DNA from: Amycolatopsis iheyensis
GTDB taxonomy: Bacteria; Actinomycetota; Actinomycetes; Mycobacteriales; Pseudonocardiaceae
NCBI RefSeq assembly: GCF_024703995.1
Contig: NZ_JAMXQV010000008.1
Coordinates: 62,001-126,000, forward strand
Direction: 5' to 3'
DNA length: 64,000 bases
The position numbers were made by a program, and so were the translations under genes. Under the pieces are notes generated by a model that saw only the letters and a program-made list of their open reading frames with translations, made no database searches and was not told where the DNA came from. This document shows, piece after piece, positions 34,930 to 43,896 of this stretch (positions within the stretch are counted from its first letter, which is position 1; each line of letters opens with the position of its first letter).

Positions 34930-36735
34930 TTACAGCGTGACCGACCAGGTGTCGAGGGTGCCGGTGTCACCGGGCCCGTAGTCGGTGACGCGCAGCTGCC
35001 ACTTGCCCGAAGCCGGGGCGGCGACACCGGGCACGGTGAACGTGTGGGCGCCACTCCACGGCGTGCAGGTGCTGCCGCCGCTGTACTTCAGCGCGTACGC
35101 CCGGCCTCGCGGGTCGAGCAGCGTGATGCCGAGGTCTTCGGCGCAGGTGTGGCGGATGGTCAGCGAGACGCCGATCGTGGCGGCCGCGCTGCCGGTGAGC
35201 GTCGACGTGATCGGGCTGAAGACCTGCTGGTAGTCGCGGATCGCGTAGTCGGTGTCGTTGGTCAACGTCCGGCCGCCGCCACCGGCCTGGGTCCGCGCGG
35301 CCACCGCCTCGCTCGCCACGGAGGCGTTGCCGGCCGCGTCGTGGGCCTTCACGGTGAACGTGTAGGCCGTGTCCGGAGCCAGTCCGGTGACGGTCGCGGA
35401 AGTCCCGGCGACGCTCGTGGCGAGGGCGGAACCGTTGTAGACGTCGTAGCCGGTGACGCCGACATCGTCCGTCGACGCGTCCCACGCGAGCGAGACGCTG
35501 CTCGACGTCGCGCCGGTGGCACGCGGGTTGCCCGGCGTGCTCGGCGCCGTCGTGTCGCCGGTGCCGCCGCCGGTGACCAGCGTGAGCCCCCACTTGCTCA
35601 GCGCCTCGGCGACCGGCTGGAACAGGGACAGGTCGCCGTCGGAGGGGTTGTCGACGCACTGGGACGGGCCGCCGTCGTGCAGGCCGGTGGCCTTGTCGCC
35701 GAGCAGCCAGCCGCCGCCGGAGTCTCCGCCGAGGGAGCACGCCGTCGTCCAGGTGAGGTCGTCGATGACCAGGCCGCCGCCGTAGTCCACGGACTTGTGC
35801 GTGTACTTGACCTCGCCGCACTGCCAGTGCGAGGTGTTGCCCGAATGGCAGACGCGGTCGCCGACCATCGCCTCGGCCGCGCCCGACAGCGTGACCGCCG
35901 GCTGGCCCCACGTGTTCACCGACGCGGACAGGTTCCAGCCCGCCTCGGTCACCGCCACGACACCCATGTCGCCTTCGCGGCCGTTGACGCTGTGCGTGCC
36001 GCCGACGTTCGACGTGCCGATCTTGTTCTGCTGGCCCGAAGCGCCGTACGCGGCTTGGTCGCGGTCGTTCGTGCAGTGGCCCGCGGTGAGGAAGTGCTTG
36101 GCGCCGGCCGGATCCGTGACCGGGAAGCCGACCGAGCAGTTGCTCTCGCTGCCCGGCCACCACGGGTTGCCGGTCTGGATCGTGCCCGACTGCTGCCGCG
36201 GCGAGGAGGACGTCTCGGTGATCCGGACGCCGATTTCCCGCACGCGGGAAAGGAAGCTTTCGGTCGCCGCGGTCGTCTTCGTCCGGTCGACGTCGACGCC
36301 GACCTCGTTGGCGCGGACGTCGACGCCCCAGCCGTAGACACCCGGCACGCCGGCGCCGACCAGGGTGCGGACGGCCGCGTCGGTGCGGTCGAGGTCGGCC
36401 TGGCTCCGCGCGACCACTTTCGCCGCCGCGCCCGCGGCCCGGGCCTGCTCGGCGGCTTCGGCCGACGTCACGGCGACGGTCAGCTTCCCGGCGGCCGCGT
36501 CGAACCACTGCCCGGCCGACCGCGCGCGCACCGAAGCGGGCAGTGCCGCGGCCAGCCGGTGGGCGTCGTCCTGGGCGGCGAGCTGCGCGCGGGCCTGGTC
36601 CGCGGTGAGCCCGAAGGCGGCGGCGACGCCGGCGACTTCGGCGTCCGGGTGGCCCGGCGCCGCTTCGGCGGGCGTCAGGCCCAAGCCGAGCGCGGCCAGT
36701 GCGGCCGCGCTCGCGACGGAAACGATTCTGCGCAT
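34930..36735 (-). CDS. Secreted S1 protease with FnIII and P-type C-terminal domains
   Basis: The 601-residue precursor has a signal peptide (1-26) and an alpha-lytic-type propeptide (about 30-185). The streptogrisin-like protease follows, with triad His220 (LTAGHC), Asp256 (GDMGVV) and Ser339 (GGDSGGG). A fibronectin type III domain (about 398-480) starts with TTAPSTPGNPRATG. A proprotein convertase-type P domain closes the protein (about 490-601, DLGITLLDPRGRAYAL and LRVTDYGPGDTGTLDTWSVTL). The two extra domains probably aid folding or substrate binding. A TTAAC-N-GTTAA site lies 78 nt upstream. Confidence 0.9.
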   Translation of the reverse strand: MRRIVSVASAAALAALGLGLTPAEAAPGHPDAEVAGVAAAFGLTADQARAQLAAQDDAHRLAAALPASVRARSAGQWFDAAAGKLTVAVTSAEAAEQARAAGAAAKVVARSQADLDRTDAAVRTLVGAGVPGVYGWGVDVRANEVGVDVDRTKTTAATESFLSRVREIGVRITETSSSPRQQSGTIQTGNPWWPGSESNCSVGFPVTDPAGAKHFLTAGHCTNDRDQAAYGASGQQNKIGTSNVGGTHSVNGREGDMGVVAVTEAGWNLSASVNTWGQPAVTLSGAAEAMVGDRVCHSGNTSHWQCGEVKYTHKSVDYGGGLVIDDLTWTTACSLGGDSGGGWLLGDKATGLHDGGPSQCVDNPSDGDLSLFQPVAEALSKWGLTLVTGGGTGDTTAPSTPGNPRATGATSSSVSLAWDASTDDVGVTGYDVYNGSALATSVAGTSATVTGLAPDTAYTFTVKAHDAAGNASVASEAVAARTQAGGGGRTLTNDTDYAIRDYQQVFSPITSTLTGSAAATIGVSLTIRHTCAEDLGITLLDPRGRAYALKYSGGSTCTPWSGAHTFTVPGVAAPASGKWQLRVTDYGPGDTGTLDTWSVTL

Positions 36736-36812
36736 CGGTTTCTCCTCGGATCGGCGAGTGGAGTGCGCAGACCGTAGAACGGTGTGGTCACCGCATTGAA
36801 GATCCGGAAGTC

Positions 36813-36825
36813 CTTAACAGTTAAC
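36813..36825. promoter_or_regulatory. CTTAACAGTTAAC dyad, site 1
   Basis: The palindrome TTAAC-A-GTTAA overlaps the stop codon of the regulator at 36821 and lies upstream of the secreted protease gene (start 36735). The same 13-mer, inverted, sits just upstream of the regulator gene at 37755. AT-rich dyads of this kind stand out in this GC-rich DNA. Confidence 0.7.
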
Positions 36826-37717
36826 TGGCGGGCCATTCCCATTCGAAGCCGTACCGGCCGGGCCCGAAGTTGAGCGCGACCCCGTGCACCGCACCGGCTT
36901 CCGGGACGACGTCGGCGGGTTCGCCGGGCTCCGCGAACCGGTGGCACACCGCCGGAACCGCCTCGGGCGAGAACCGGATTTCGAGCACGTATTCGCGGAC
37001 CGGCAAGCGGAACTTGCGTTCGTAGTTCGTCGCGACCGGGTGTGGCGCGCGATTCACGAGCGTGTGCTCGGTGAGCACCGTTTCCCCGCGCAGGAGCGGC
37101 CGCCCGAAAAGCAGTTCGACGACGAGGAGGCCGTCTTCCGGCCGGTGCACGCTGCGGCCCGGGTGGCAGCCACGCAGGTCGCGCAGCTCCGGCAGCGGCC
37201 GGTCGTGCTCGTCGATGTGCAGGATCACCACCCACCGGTCCGGGCCGTCGGCCTCGGCGCGCAGCACCTGCCGCGACCGGATCTCCAGCTCCTCCCGGCC
37301 GGGACCGACGAGGACGACGTCGTGCTGGCTCAGCCGGGTCAGCCGCTCGTCCCACCGGATGTCCACATCGGACACCGCGGCGTCGATGCGCCGGCCGTCC
37401 GGCCAGAACCGCCCGATCTCCGCGGGCGCGGACCGGCGTGCCCGCGGCGGCCCGAGCAGCGCGACGAGGGCGCCCGCCGGCACTTCGAGGACGTCTTCGA
37501 GCTGTCGCAGCCCGCGCACCGAATCCCGCCGCTCGGGGCGGCTGCGGCCGGACTGCCAGTAGCTCAGCGTCGCCGTCGTCACCGTCACGCCGCGGACCCG
37601 CAGGTGCTCGCGCAGCCGGTCGAGGCTCAGGCCGCGGGCACGGATGGCCGCGCGCAGGGCCGCGTCGAACGGGCCCTCGCGCAGCAACGTCCCGAGGTCC
37701 GGCAGCGGCACGGCCAC
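36821..37717 (-). CDS. XRE-like helix-turn-helix regulator with large C-terminal domain
   Basis: The 298-residue protein has an N-terminal helix-turn-helix (LDRLREHLRVRGVTVTTATLSYWQSGRSRP, about 31-60). A C-terminal region of about 200 residues, of beta-rich pattern, is unknown to me. Its gene carries one TTAAC-N-GTTAA dyad over its stop codon and another 38 nt before its start. This fits autoregulation plus control of the downstream protease gene. The GTG at 37717 follows TATGCT (37729-37724) by six nt, suggesting a leaderless transcript. The signal sensed is unknown. Confidence 0.78.
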   Translation of the reverse strand: MAVPLPDLGTLLREGPFDAALRAAIRARGLSLDRLREHLRVRGVTVTTATLSYWQSGRSRPERRDSVRGLRQLEDVLEVPAGALVALLGPPRARRSAPAEIGRFWPDGRRIDAAVSDVDIRWDERLTRLSQHDVVLVGPGREELEIRSRQVLRAEADGPDRWVVILHIDEHDRPLPELRDLRGCHPGRSVHRPEDGLLVVELLFGRPLLRGETVLTEHTLVNRAPHPVATNYERKFRLPVREYVLEIRFSPEAVPAVCHRFAEPGEPADVVPEAGAVHGVALNFGPGRYGFEWEWPAS

Positions 37718-37754
37718 CCGGTGAGCATAAGTCCCGCCGGCTCGGGCGAACCGC

Positions 37755-37767
37755 GTTAACTGTTAAG
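37755..37767. promoter_or_regulatory. GTTAACTGTTAAG dyad, site 2
   Basis: This is the exact reverse complement of site 1 at 36813-36825. It lies between the regulator start (37717) and the stop of the MFS gene (37770), upstream of the regulator's TATGCT -10. Confidence 0.7.
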
Positions 37768-37769
37768 AA

Positions 37770-38999
37770 TCAGACGAACCGGCGGCGGCCGGCGAGCGCG
37801 CCGAACACCATCTGGACCACCAGCAGGACCAGGAGCATGGCCAGCGGCACCGGCCAGCCGCCCGCGACGTCGTGGAGCAGGCCGAAGAGGAACGGCCCGA
37901 GCGCGGCGAAGAGGTAGCCGAAGCCCTGTGCCATCCCGGACAGCCGAGCGGTGTCGGCGCCGGTGCGCGCCCGCAGCGCGATCACGGTCAGGGCCAGGGA
38001 GAACACGCTCATCCCGAGGCCGGCCAGCAGGCTCCACAGCAGCGGCGACCAGGACGGGGCCAGCATCAGCCCCGCCGTCCCGGCGAAGCCGAGCACGCTG
38101 AGCGTGACGATCCAGGTGCCCTGCCCGCGCCGGCGCGCGGCCATCGGGGCGACGAACAGGCTGATCGGCACGGCGATCAGCGAGACCAGTCCCATCAGCA
38201 GCCCGGCCTCGTCGCGCGGCACGCCGGCGTCCATCAGGACCTGCGGGAACCAGCCCATCGCGGCGTAGGCGTAGAAGGCCTGCAGGCCGAAGAAGCCGGT
38301 GACGACCCAGGCGAGGCGGCTGCGCAGCAGGGAGCGGCCGCTGTCGGCGGCGTCGACGTGCCGCGGTGTCCGGCCGGTCCCGCGGGCTGCGAGAATCCAC
38401 GCCAGCAACGCGACGACAGCCAGCACCACCCAGGAACCCAGCGCCGGGCGCCAGCCGCCGAAAGCGTCGCCGAGCTGAGGGGTCACCGCCGACCCGAGGG
38501 CGCCGCCACCCTGCAGCGCCGCGGTGTAGACGCCGGTCATGAGACCGATGCGGGCCGGGAAGGAGTCCTTGATGACGACGGGGATCAGCACGTTGACCAG
38601 GGCGATCCCGGCGGTGGCGACGAGCGTGCCGCCGAGGACCACGGCCGGGCCGTCGAGCACCCGCAGCACGAGCCCGGCGCCGAGCGTGGCCAGCGCGATC
38701 GAGATGGCGGCGCCGATCCCGGCCCGGCGGGCGAGCAGCGGCGCGGCCAGGCCCGCGCCGGCGAAGCAGAGCGTCGGCAACGTCGTGAGCACGCCCGCCC
38801 AGACCACGGAGACGCCCAGGTCGGCCCGCATTTCTTCGAGCATCGGGCCGACGCCGGTGATGGCCGGACGCAAGTTGAAGGCGGTGAGCACCACGGCGAT
38901 CGCGAGCAGCGCCCCGGCGGCGACCACGCCCGGCGTCCGGATCTCCACGGCGCCGTCCAGCTCGGGTTCCAGGGCGGATTCTCGGTGTTCGACGCGCAT
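37770..38999 (-). CDS. MFS transporter, CynX/NimT-like
   Basis: The 409-residue membrane protein has about 12 helices. The first helix contains TAFNLRPAITGVGPMLEEM, a mark of the CynX/NimT (cyanate/2-nitroimidazole) branch, in which R and P in the first helix are conserved. The substrate is not predictable. The ATG at 38999 has a GATAGT hexamer seven nt upstream. It is divergent from a GntR regulator 49 nt away, which probably controls it. The long open frames continuing upstream to 39773 and 40185 are shadows of the GntR gene. Confidence 0.85.
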   Translation of the reverse strand: MRVEHRESALEPELDGAVEIRTPGVVAAGALLAIAVVLTAFNLRPAITGVGPMLEEMRADLGVSVVWAGVLTTLPTLCFAGAGLAAPLLARRAGIGAAISIALATLGAGLVLRVLDGPAVVLGGTLVATAGIALVNVLIPVVIKDSFPARIGLMTGVYTAALQGGGALGSAVTPQLGDAFGGWRPALGSWVVLAVVALLAWILAARGTGRTPRHVDAADSGRSLLRSRLAWVVTGFFGLQAFYAYAAMGWFPQVLMDAGVPRDEAGLLMGLVSLIAVPISLFVAPMAARRRGQGTWIVTLSVLGFAGTAGLMLAPSWSPLLWSLLAGLGMSVFSLALTVIALRARTGADTARLSGMAQGFGYLFAALGPFLFGLLHDVAGGWPVPLAMLLVLLVVQMVFGALAGRRRFV

Positions 39000-39048
39000 G
39001 ACCAGTACTATCGCATACGTAGGATGATTGGATGAAGGGATAACTGCT

Positions 39049-39729
39049 GTGCCTCTGGCCACCACCCGCCGGGCCGGCCTCGTCGACCAGGTCATCGAGC
39101 AGCTGCGGACCGCGGTCCGGGCCGGCGAATGGCCCATCGGCGAGCGCATCCCCACCGAAGCCGAGCTCGGCGAACAGCTCGGCGTCGGCCGCAACACCAT
39201 CCGCGAAGCCGTGCGCGCGCTCGCGCACACGGGCCTGCTGGAGGTCCGCCAAGGCGACGGCACGTACGTGCGCGCCACGAGCGAGGTGTCCGGCGCGATC
39301 CGCCGCCTCTGCGGCTCGGAGCTGCGCGAGGTGCTGCAGGTCCGGCGCACCCTCGAAGTCGAAGGCGCCCGGCTCGCGGCCGCCGAGCGGACCGACGAGG
39401 AGGTCGCCGAGCTGCGCGCCCTGCTGGCCCGCCGCACGACCGAACTGCGCGAAGGACGCTGGGAAGACTTCGCGCGCACGGACGCCGAGTTCCACTGCAC
39501 GGTCGTCCGCGCGGGGCACAACCAGCTGCTGACCGAGCTGTACCGGGGCCTGACGGAGGTCATCACGGCGAGCGTCGCGGCGACGTCGAGCATCACGCCC
39601 GGCGCGGAGCACGTGCCGGAGATCGGCCACGAAGGCCTGGCCGACGCCATCGCCGAGCGCGACGCGGAGCGCGCGGCCGCCGAAGCGTGCGGCTTCCTGG
39701 ACGAGCTGTTGGCCCGCATCGAGCACTGA
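39049..39729 (+). CDS. GntR/FCD-family transcriptional regulator
   Basis: The 226-residue protein has the GntR winged helix (about 8-72, with IPTEAELGEQLGVGRNTIREAVRALAHTGLL and QGDGTYV). A helical FCD ligand domain follows, with metal-binding type residues (RTDAEFHCTVVRAGHN, GHEGLADAI). FCD members respond to small carboxylates or sugar acids. The GTG at 39049 follows GAAGGGA; an upstream TTG at 39028 is less likely. It is divergent from the CynX-like MFS gene and probably regulates it. Confidence 0.88.
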   Translation: MPLATTRRAGLVDQVIEQLRTAVRAGEWPIGERIPTEAELGEQLGVGRNTIREAVRALAHTGLLEVRQGDGTYVRATSEVSGAIRRLCGSELREVLQVRRTLEVEGARLAAAERTDEEVAELRALLARRTTELREGRWEDFARTDAEFHCTVVRAGHNQLLTELYRGLTEVITASVAATSSITPGAEHVPEIGHEGLADAIAERDAERAAAEACGFLDELLARIEH

Positions 39730-39802
39730 CTGGCACCGCGCCTGAGCTGCGAATTCGCGCTCGGCGGTGCCACCGTCGACCCCTAAGGGTGCCAATTCAG
39801 GG

Positions 39803-39831
39803 TTGTCGTGGCACCACTGTGGTGCCACAGT
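39803..39831 (+). promoter_or_regulatory. Promoter with 21-bp palindrome filling its spacer
   Basis: A -35 TTGTCG (39803-39808) and a -10 CACAGT (39826-39831) are 17 bp apart. The perfect palindrome GTGGCACCAC-T-GTGGTGCCAC (39808-39828) occupies the spacer. Further GGTGCCAC/GGCACC half-sites lie at about 39732 and 39766. The -10 is six nt from the ATG at 39838. Binding here would shut the promoter. Confidence 0.75.
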
Positions 39832-39837
39832 AGTGCC

Positions 39838-40332
39838 ATGGACCTGACGCCCTTCGTGGACGAGCTCCGCCGGGAGCTCGCAGTCGCCGCCGAGGCGGCC
39901 GGTGAGGAAGCCGTCGCCCTGGCCGAACGGCTCACCGCGCCGCTCGAATCGGCGATCCGGCTCACCTTGCTCGACGCGCTCTCGGCCGCGGCCGACGAAA
40001 TCACCCGCGACCTCGCACCCGGCTCCGTCGAAGTCCGGCTTCGGCGGCGCGAAGCCGAGTTCGCCGTCGCCCTGCCGACCACGCCCGAGCCGGCCCCCGC
40101 CGAGACACCGCCGCCACCGCCGCCCGAGGCCGAGGACGGCGCCGTCGCGCGGATCAACCTGCGCCTGCCCGAGCAGCTCAAGCAACGGGTCGAGGAGGCC
40201 GCGAACCGGGACCTGCTCTCGATCAACGCCTGGCTCGTCCGGGCCGCGAACGCCGCGCTGGGCCCCGACCGCGCCCGGCCCACCCAGCGCCGTTCGGTGT
40301 TCGGCGAGAAGTACACCGGCTGGGTTCAGTAA
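39838..40332 (+). CDS. Ribbon-helix-helix protein (HicB-like label), likely operon autoregulator
   Basis: The 164-residue protein has a helical N-terminal part (about 1-75) and a proline-rich linker (ETPPPPPPEAEDG). A C-terminal ribbon-helix-helix domain reads ARINLRLPEQLKQRVEEAANRD then LSINAWLVRAANAAL. RHH dimers bind short palindromes through the beta strand RINLRL. The promoter just upstream holds a 21-bp palindrome, so autoregulation of this operon is likely. No HicA-type toxin is present. The proteins downstream (DUF4097 and DrrAB-type ABC) suggest a switch for an exporter rather than a toxin-antitoxin pair. Confidence 0.78.
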   Translation: MDLTPFVDELRRELAVAAEAAGEEAVALAERLTAPLESAIRLTLLDALSAAADEITRDLAPGSVEVRLRRREAEFAVALPTTPEPAPAETPPPPPPEAEDGAVARINLRLPEQLKQRVEEAANRDLLSINAWLVRAANAALGPDRARPTQRRSVFGEKYTGWVQ

Positions 40333-40397
40333 CAGCTTTTCCGTTCACTTCTCCGACCTGCGGAGGCTCCACCACAGCACCCCAGGAGGGCGCAGCC

Positions 40398-41240
40398 ATG
40401 CCTGTTTTCCCCACCCCCGAGCCGATTTCGGCCACGATCGACGTCAGCGTCGCCGACGTCCGGATCGTCGCCGGCGACCGCCCGGAAACGACCGTCGAGG
40501 TCACCCCGGCCGACCCGGGCGACAGCGAGGACGTCAAGGCCGTCGCGAAGACCCGCGTCGAGTTCGCCGGCGGCGAGCTGCTGGTCAAGGGCCCGAAGTA
40601 CGTCACCAAGCTCTGGGGCAAGGGCGGCGCCCTGCACGTCACCGTCGAGCTGCCGGCCGGGTCGCGGATCACCGGCACCGCCGCGATGGGCGACTTCCGG
40701 GTCGGCGGCCGCGTCGGCGACAGCCGCTTCAAGACGTCCGTCGGCGACATCCACCTCGACGAAGCCGCCCGGCTCGAGGCGAGTACAGCGACCGGTGACG
40801 TCACCGTCGACCGCGCGACCGGGCACGCGGAGATCGGCACCGGCTCCGGCGAGCTGCGGATCCGCGAGATCGACGGCACCGCGGTGCTGAAGAACTCCAA
40901 CGGCGAGACCCGCGTCGGCGAAGTGACCGGCGACCTGCGGGTGAGCGTCGCCAACGGCGACATCCTCGTCGACCTCGCCCACGCCGGCGTGCACGCCAAG
41001 ACCGCGTCCGGCGACATCCGGCTCGGCGAGGTCGTGCGCGACCGGGTCGTCGTCGAAACCGCCGTCGGCGAGATCGAGGTCGGCATCCGCGAGGGCACGG
41101 CCGCGTGGCTGGAGCTGAACTCGCTGACCGGCTCGGTGCGCAACACGCTCAGCGCCGCCGACGGCCCGAGCGCCAACGCCGAGACCGTCGAGGTCAAGGC
41201 CCACACCTACACCGGCGACATCGTCATCCGCCGGGCCTGA
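40398..41240 (+). CDS. DUF4097 beta-strand repeat protein
   Basis: The 280-residue protein is made of short beta strands in a regular pattern such as GDIHLDEAARLEASTATGDV, GELRIREIDG and GDIRLGEVV, typical of DUF4097/YvlB-type right-handed beta-solenoids. No signal peptide or membrane segment is visible, so it should be cytosolic. Its function is unknown; related proteins accompany stress-response and ABC transporter genes. CAGGAGGG precedes the ATG. It is the second gene of the RHH/DUF4097/ABC operon. Confidence 0.85.
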   Translation: MPVFPTPEPISATIDVSVADVRIVAGDRPETTVEVTPADPGDSEDVKAVAKTRVEFAGGELLVKGPKYVTKLWGKGGALHVTVELPAGSRITGTAAMGDFRVGGRVGDSRFKTSVGDIHLDEAARLEASTATGDVTVDRATGHAEIGTGSGELRIREIDGTAVLKNSNGETRVGEVTGDLRVSVANGDILVDLAHAGVHAKTASGDIRLGEVVRDRVVVETAVGEIEVGIREGTAAWLELNSLTGSVRNTLSAADGPSANAETVEVKAHTYTGDIVIRRA

Positions 41241-41266
41241 AACCGTTACGAGACAAGGGGAACTCC

Positions 41267-42211
41267 ATGTCAGACGCCATCGTGGCCGAAGGGCTGGTCA
41301 AGAGGTACGGGAGCGTCACCGCGCTCGACGACCTGTCGCTGACGGTGCCCGAGGGCACCGTGCTCGGCGTGCTCGGGCCGAACGGCGCCGGCAAGACCAC
41401 CACCGTCCAGATCCTCACGACCCTGCAGAAGCCGGACGCCGGCCGGGCGACGGTCGCCGGGTTCGACGTCGTCGACGACGCGCCCGAGCTGCGTTCGCAC
41501 ATCGGCGCGTCGGGGCAGTACGCCGCCGTCGACCTCGAACTGACCGGGGCGGAAAACCTCGAGATGGTCGGGCGGCTCTACCACCTGGGCACCAAGCGCG
41601 CCAAGGCCCGCGGCCGGGAGCTGCTGACCCGCTTCAGCCTCGACGACGCCGCCGACCGCCCGGTGAAGACCTACTCCGGCGGCATGCGACGCCGGCTCGA
41701 CCTGGCCGGCGCGCTGGTCGCGAACCCGCCGGTGCTGTTCCTCGACGAGCCCACCACCGGGCTCGACCCGCGGGCCCGCACCGAGCTGTGGGACGTCATC
41801 ACCGAGCTGGTCGCGGGCGGCACCACGCTGCTGCTCACCACCCAGTACCTCGAAGAGGCCGACCGGCTCGCCGACAGCATCGCCGTCGTCGACCACGGGC
41901 GCGTGATCGCCCGCGGCACGGCCGACGAGCTCAAGGACCTCGTCGGCGGGGAGCGGATCGAGCTCACCGTCGGCACGCACGACGACGTCGTCGTCGCGCA
42001 GCGGGCGCTGGCCCGGCTGGCCAGCGGCGAGCCGCAGGCCGAGGGCTTCCGGCTCACCGTGCCCGTGTCCCACGGCGCGAAAGCGCTTACCGAAGCCCTG
42101 GCGCTGCTCGCCCTCGACGGCGTCGACGTCCGCGACGTCGGCGTCCGACGCCCCACCCTCGACGACGTTTTCCTGACCCTGACCGGACACGACGTGAAGG
42201 AGGCCGTGTGA
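41267..42211 (+). CDS. ABC transporter ATPase, DrrA family
   Basis: The 314-residue ATPase has Walker A GPNGAGKTT (about 38-46), signature YSGGMRRR and Walker B LFLDEPTTGLD. The switch segment LTTQYLEEADRLAD carries Q in place of H, as in the DrrA family. The C-terminal extra domain (about 230-314) is also DrrA-like. It should drive the permease encoded by the next gene, with which it overlaps by one base (TGATG). DrrAB-type pumps export hydrophobic drugs or lipids. Confidence 0.92.
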   Translation: MSDAIVAEGLVKRYGSVTALDDLSLTVPEGTVLGVLGPNGAGKTTTVQILTTLQKPDAGRATVAGFDVVDDAPELRSHIGASGQYAAVDLELTGAENLEMVGRLYHLGTKRAKARGRELLTRFSLDDAADRPVKTYSGGMRRRLDLAGALVANPPVLFLDEPTTGLDPRARTELWDVITELVAGGTTLLLTTQYLEEADRLADSIAVVDHGRVIARGTADELKDLVGGERIELTVGTHDDVVVAQRALARLASGEPQAEGFRLTVPVSHGAKALTEALALLALDGVDVRDVGVRRPTLDDVFLTLTGHDVKEAV

Positions 42212-43014
42212 TGAACGCGGTGCAGCTGGCCGTCACCGACGGCGTGACCGTCGCCAAGCGCAACTCGATCAAGATCCTGCGCTCGATGGACCTGCTCGGG
42301 TCCATCGTGTTCATGCCGGTGATGTTCGTGCTGCTCTTCGGCTACGTCTTCGGCAGCGTGATCGACATCCCGGGCATGTCGTACCGCGAGTTCATGCTCC
42401 CGGGGATCTTCACCCTGGCGGTGGCGATGGGCAGCATCGTCACCGGCTACGGGCTGACCGACGACCTCCAGAAGGGCATCATCGACCGGTTCAGATCGCT
42501 GCCGATGTCCCCCGCCGCGGTGCTGATCGGGCGCACGACCGCGGACCTGATCCTCAACGTGACGAGCCTGCTCATCATGGGCCTGGTCGGCCTGCTGGTC
42601 GGCTGGCGCATCCACACCGGTCCGCTGGAGGCGCTCGGCGGTGTGGTGCTGCTGCTCGCCTTCGCCTACGCGCTGTCGTGGGTGATGGGGACGCTCGGCC
42701 TGGCCGTGCGCAAGCCCGAGGTGTTCAACAACGTGTCGAGCGTGGCGATCTTCCCGCTCACCTTCCTGGCCAACACGTTCGTCGACAGCGGCCGGCTGCC
42801 CACGCCGCTGCGGGTGATCGCGGACTGGAACCCGGTCTCGGCGATCACGCAGGCGGCGCGGGAGCTGTTCGGCAACACCAGCGCGTCGATGCCGGTGCAC
42901 GACGTCTGGCCGATGCAGCACGCGGTGCTGGCTTCGGTGCTGTGGATCGCGGTGCTGCTGGTGGTCTTCGTGCCGCTTTCGGTGCGCTGCTACAAGAAGG
43001 CCACCAGCCACTGA
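42211..43014 (+). CDS. ABC-2 type permease, DrrB family
   Basis: The 267-residue permease has six membrane helices. The DrrB-type amphipathic start is VAKRNSIKILRSMDLLGSIVFMPVMFVLLFGYVFG, and the ABC-2 signature region is DDLQKGIIDRFRSLPMSPAAVLIGR. The C-terminal part (SVRCYKKATSH) is cytosolic. It is coupled to the ATPase gene by a one-base overlap. The substrate is unknown. Its stop is 1 nt from the convergent map gene. Confidence 0.9.
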   Translation: MNAVQLAVTDGVTVAKRNSIKILRSMDLLGSIVFMPVMFVLLFGYVFGSVIDIPGMSYREFMLPGIFTLAVAMGSIVTGYGLTDDLQKGIIDRFRSLPMSPAAVLIGRTTADLILNVTSLLIMGLVGLLVGWRIHTGPLEALGGVVLLLAFAYALSWVMGTLGLAVRKPEVFNNVSSVAIFPLTFLANTFVDSGRLPTPLRVIADWNPVSAITQAARELFGNTSASMPVHDVWPMQHAVLASVLWIAVLLVVFVPLSVRCYKKATSH

Positions 43015-43015
43015 C

Positions 43016-43873
43016 TCACGGCAGCGTGAGGATCTCGCTGCCGTCGGCCGTCACCACGAGGGTGTGCTCGAACTGGGCCGTCCACTTCTTGTCCTTCGTG
43101 GTGACGGTCCAGTCGTCGGCCCAGATGTCGTAGTCGATGGTGCCGAGCGTGATCATCGGCTCGATCGTGAAGGTCATGCCCTCCTCGATGATCGTGTCGA
43201 CGGAGGGCTCTTCGTAGTGCAGGACCGTCGGCGGCGTGTGGAACGCCGGGCCGACGCCGTGGCCGGTGAAGTCGCGGACGACGCCGTAGCCGAAGCGCTT
43301 CGCGTAGGACTCGATGACCCGGCCGATGACGTTGAGCTGCCGGCCCGGCCGGACCGCCTTGATCGCCCGCATCGTCGCCTCGCGGGTGCGCTCCACCAGC
43401 AGGCGCGCCTCCTCGGAGACGTCGCCGGCCAGGTACGTCCCGTTCGTGTCGCCGTGGACGCCGCCGATGTAGGCGGTGACGTCGATGTTGCAGATGTCGC
43501 CGTCCTCGATCACCGTCGAGTCCGGGATGCCGTGGCAGATCACCTCGTTGAGCGAGGTGCAGCACGACTTCGGGAACCGGCGGTAGCCCAGCGTCGAGGG
43601 GTAGGCGTGGTGGTCGAGCAGGAACTCGTGCACCACCTGGTCGATGTCGTCGGTGGTGGCACCCGGCTTGACCGCCTTGCCGCCCTCTTCGAGGGCCTGC
43701 GCCGCGATCCGGCTCGCGATCCGCATCGCCTCGATCACCTCGGGCGTGCGCACGCCGTTGCCGGTGTCCCGCTTCGGCGCCGGCTTGTCCACGTACTCGG
43801 GACGGGCGATGGAACTGGGGACGTCACGGCGCGGCGTCTGGACGCCGGGAACCAGCGGGGCACGAACGGACAT
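43016..43873 (-). CDS. map: Methionine aminopeptidase, type I (long form)
   Basis: This 285-residue enzyme removes the initiator methionine. Metal ligands are in [34 protein letters not shown] and TAQFEHTLV. The extra N-terminal 40 residues include a PxxP-type stretch ([17 protein letters not shown]), as in MapB (Rv2861c, also 285 residues) of Mycobacterium tuberculosis, thought to contact the ribosome. A TAAGGT hexamer (43885-43880) lies six nt before the ATG. It heads a block syntenic with Rv2861c-Rv2870c. Confidence 0.95.
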   Translation of the reverse strand: MSVRAPLVPGVQTPRRDVPSSIARPEYVDKPAPKRDTGNGVRTPEVIEAMRIASRIAAQALEEGGKAVKPGATTDDIDQVVHEFLLDHHAYPSTLGYRRFPKSCCTSLNEVICHGIPDSTVIEDGDICNIDVTAYIGGVHGDTNGTYLAGDVSEEARLLVERTREATMRAIKAVRPGRQLNVIGRVIESYAKRFGYGVVRDFTGHGVGPAFHTPPTVLHYEEPSVDTIIEEGMTFTIEPMITLGTIDYDIWADDWTVTTKDKKWTAQFEHTLVVTADGSEILTLP

Positions 43874-43896
43874 GCCCCCACCTTACGACGGTCCGC

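Noticed and set aside
37756..40185. 809-codon minus-strand frame over the MFS, GntR and RHH genes
   Set aside because: It changes frame relative to the real MFS protein and runs antisense to two well-supported genes.
39838..40332. HicAB toxin-antitoxin pair
   Set aside because: The RHH domain is present but no HicA-type small toxin is adjacent; the neighbours are DUF4097 and an ABC exporter.
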